This document shows positions 62,571-64,000 of a DNA stretch of 64,000 nt, piece after piece (the stretch's first letter is position 1; every line of letters begins with the position of its first letter). The stretch is taken from positions 1 to 64,000 of the forward strand of contig JAQBEH010000020.1 in the NCBI GenBank assembly GCA_032124015.1, given 5' to 3'. Source of the stretch: DASRJG01 sp032124015. GTDB taxonomy: Bacteria; Acidobacteriota; Polarisedimenticolia; Polarisedimenticolales; DASRJG01. Position numbers and translations under genes: made by a program. The notes under the pieces are model-generated. The model had not been told where the DNA came from. It saw nothing but the letters and a program-made list of their open reading frames with translations, and ran no database searches.

Positions 62571-63845
62571 ATGGCCCTCGTGGGAACGATCAAGGACTTC
62601 GGGCTCGCCGACATCCTCCAGCTCATCGGCCTGCAACGGAAAACCGGGCTCCTCACGCTCGAACACGACACCGACACGGTTACGGTGAAGTTCCTCGAGG
62701 GAGCGGTCGTCGGCGCCGATACCAGCACACGAAATCTCGAGGACCTTCTGGGTTCCGTCCTCGTCCGCACAGGCCGGATCACGCAAGCGCAACTGCGAGA
62801 GACGCTCCAAATCCAAAAGACAACGATGCAGAGGCTCGGCTACATTCTCGTCAAGCAGAACTTCATCTCGAGCACGGACCTCGAAGCAGCGCTCCGCGTC
62901 CAGGTGAGTCAAATCGTCTATCGCCTCTTCCGCTGGCGCGAAGGGAAGTACCGGTTCGTGCCGATGGATCTCATGGAGTACGACAACGAGCACTTCCAGC
63001 CGTTGTCGGCCGAGACGATTCTGATGGAAGGCGCCCGGATGATCGATGAGTGGCCGATGCTCGAGCGACGCATCCCGTCAACGGAAGTGGTCTTCAAGAA
63101 GACCGCCTCGGGCGCGGCGCTCGATGTCCCGATCGCCTCCTTGCTCGACGCCGACATCGACTTCGGGTTCCAAGATGCCCCGGGGCCCGAGGAGAAGAAA
63201 GCGGGCGCGATCAGCATCTCTCCCGAGGAGCGCGACATCCTCCGCATGGTGGACGGGTGCGCGACCGTCCGGGACATCGTGGACACGAGCGCGCTGGCCG
63301 AATTCGACGTGTACCGGCAGTTGGTCGAACTGCTCGCCCGCAATCTCATCGAGGTGGTCGTCGTCGAGGTGGCCGCGGAGGACGCCGCGCGGGGCCGCGA
63401 TCGCTTGCGGTGGGCCTCCGCAGCGCTTCTTTCGCTCGTATTCGCCCTGGCTGCCCTCGGCATCGCGACTCTTGGCCTCAATCCGTTCACGCCATGGAGG
63501 CTGTCCGCACGTTCCCGCGAGACCGAGTTGCTGAAAACCTACGTCGGCCGGAACCGGCTCGAGCGCGTGGAGAAGTCGATCCAGGCCTACTACCTCGATC
63601 GCGGGTCGATGCCGAGGAACCTGGCAGCCCTCTCGTCGGAGGGTTTTCTCCCCAGGGAGGACACCGTTGATCCGTGGGGCCATCCCTACGCGTACCGTGT
63701 CGACCCCTCGGCCTACGAACTCGGCAGCCGATCTTCCGCGGACGCACCCGGGGAAGACCTCGTGATCCGCCACCCCTACAGCGCCTCACAGCGGATGGTG
63801 CTCGAGGGGGGGGCCATCGACCGGGGACGCTCGATCCGCCCTTGA
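62571..63845 (+). CDS. DUF4388 protein with C-terminal pseudopilin-like domain
   Basis: 424 residues. Residues 5-70 are a DUF4388 domain (IKDFGLADILQLIGLQRKTG; LLTLEHDTDTVTVKFLEG). The central region is a second helical unit. One transmembrane helix lies near 281-305 (AALLSLVFALAALGIATLGL). After it, residues 325-420 resemble the soluble part of a type II secretion G pseudopilin: SIQAYYLDRGSMPRNLAAL, then DTVDPWGHPYAY and YELGSRSSADAP. Only the pilin-tail fold is suggested; there is no prepilin cleavage site. ATG 62571 follows the previous gene by 1 base. Confidence 0.75.
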   Translation: MALVGTIKDFGLADILQLIGLQRKTGLLTLEHDTDTVTVKFLEGAVVGADTSTRNLEDLLGSVLVRTGRITQAQLRETLQIQKTTMQRLGYILVKQNFISSTDLEAALRVQVSQIVYRLFRWREGKYRFVPMDLMEYDNEHFQPLSAETILMEGARMIDEWPMLERRIPSTEVVFKKTASGAALDVPIASLLDADIDFGFQDAPGPEEKKAGAISISPEERDILRMVDGCATVRDIVDTSALAEFDVYRQLVELLARNLIEVVVVEVAAEDAARGRDRLRWASAALLSLVFALAALGIATLGLNPFTPWRLSARSRETELLKTYVGRNRLERVEKSIQAYYLDRGSMPRNLAALSSEGFLPREDTVDPWGHPYAYRVDPSAYELGSRSSADAPGEDLVIRHPYSASQRMVLEGGAIDRGRSIRP

Positions 63846-63870
63846 CAGCCCGTAACGGGGGTCCTAAAAA
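63842..63870 (+). promoter_or_regulatory. Candidate promoter of dnaK
   Basis: A perfect TTGACA (63842-63847) overlaps the upstream stop. After 17 bases TAAAAA (63865-63870) is a weaker -10 with four of six consensus matches, 52 bases before the dnaK ATG. No CIRCE palindrome (TTAGCACTC type) is seen between it and the start. Confidence 0.55.
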
Positions 63871-63922
63871 GCCGTCCGTTCGCGATGAGGGGGGCTCCAA
63901 CCCTCCGCGGGAGGGAGCGTCC

Positions 63923-64000
63923 ATGAGCAAGATCATCGGCATCGATCTCGGAACGAGCAATTCGGTCGTCGCGATCATGGAGGGCGGCAAGCCCACCGTC
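63923..64000 (+). CDS. dnaK: Chaperone DnaK, 5' end only
   Basis: The first 26 codons of an Hsp70 chaperone, cut by the window end. MSKIIGIDLGTSNSVVAIME is the conserved phosphate-1 segment of the DnaK ATPase domain. GAGGGAG lies 6 bases before ATG 63923. The partner genes dnaJ and grpE, if nearby, are outside the window. Confidence 0.95.
   Translation, partial: MSKIIGIDLGTSNSVVAIMEGGKPTV

Overview
The window is a gene-dense, high-GC bacterial chromosome segment with no rRNA, no CRISPR array, no recognisable transposase gene and no prophage. The bacterium is a diderm: the window has a TamB/BamA-type outer-membrane assembly protein, a Lol-like ABC set and an ArnT-like glycosyltransferase. Several traits point to an uncultured Acidobacteriota-like lineage: DUF4388 and DUF1844 proteins, HprK with RapZ and a transporter-less PTS, a type II (archaeal-like) GAPDH and an Sdh1-type succinate dehydrogenase. 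This placement is inference from gene content only. -- Layout. 54-9628: era, recO, glyQ, glyS and ppdK, then a DksA/TraR-type zinc-finger protein with its own promoter and an RlmI-like methyltransferase. 9625-15765: one 2046-residue reading frame joining a TamB protein to a BamA/TamA-type Omp85 protein. 15782-16217 (minus): a 119-residue protein that is only the end of sigma-70 region 3 plus region 4, with its own ribosome binding site and terminator. 16507-21799: mutL, a lytic transglycosylase, an anchored protein of unknown function and a DUF4388/J-like/TPR protein. 21828-26881: a near-consensus promoter and the yceD-rpmF-fabH-fabD-fabG-acpP-fabF operon, without plsX. 26912-29739: etfBA and a convergent type II GAPDH. 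29876-35110: hprK-rapZ-EIIA(Man)-HPr-EI-cupin-MerR, tightly overlapped. 35180-38032: tRNA-Pro(GGG) followed by an accessory-looking patch (HTH/zinc-ribbon protein, a toxin-antitoxin pair, an FGE-like protein). 38029-44549: an MFS/spermidine-synthase-like fusion, the sdhCAB operon and a small helical-repeat protein. 44552-44621: a long near-perfect inverted repeat between two convergent genes. 44622-50294: an ArnT-like glycosyltransferase, then an LCAT-like hydrolase with a Lol-like ATPase, permease and LolA-like protein. 50302-59823: asnA, surE, pcm, tRNA-Pro(CGG), apt, tRNA-Arg(CCT), a YfgM-like protein, ssb, murJ, dtd, a XerC/D recombinase, accA and mazG. 59988-64000: a DUF1844 protein, a membrane TPR/zinc-ribbon protein, a DUF4388 protein with a pseudopilin-like tail, and the first 26 codons of dnaK. 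-- How the genes work together. Most of the window is housekeeping: translation (glyQS, tRNAs, rpmF, era, dtd), DNA maintenance (recO, mutL, ssb, xer, mazG), fatty acid synthesis (accA and fab genes), central carbon and respiration (ppdK, GAPDH, etf, sdh) and envelope assembly (TamB-BamA, murJ, Lol-like set, transglycosylase). The PTS cluster has both HPr phosphorylation sites and the HPr kinase but no sugar permease, so it looks regulatory. Genes are packed with 1-22 base overlaps and many GTG starts. Start sites below were chosen by ribosome binding site, family N-terminus and overlap with the upstream stop.
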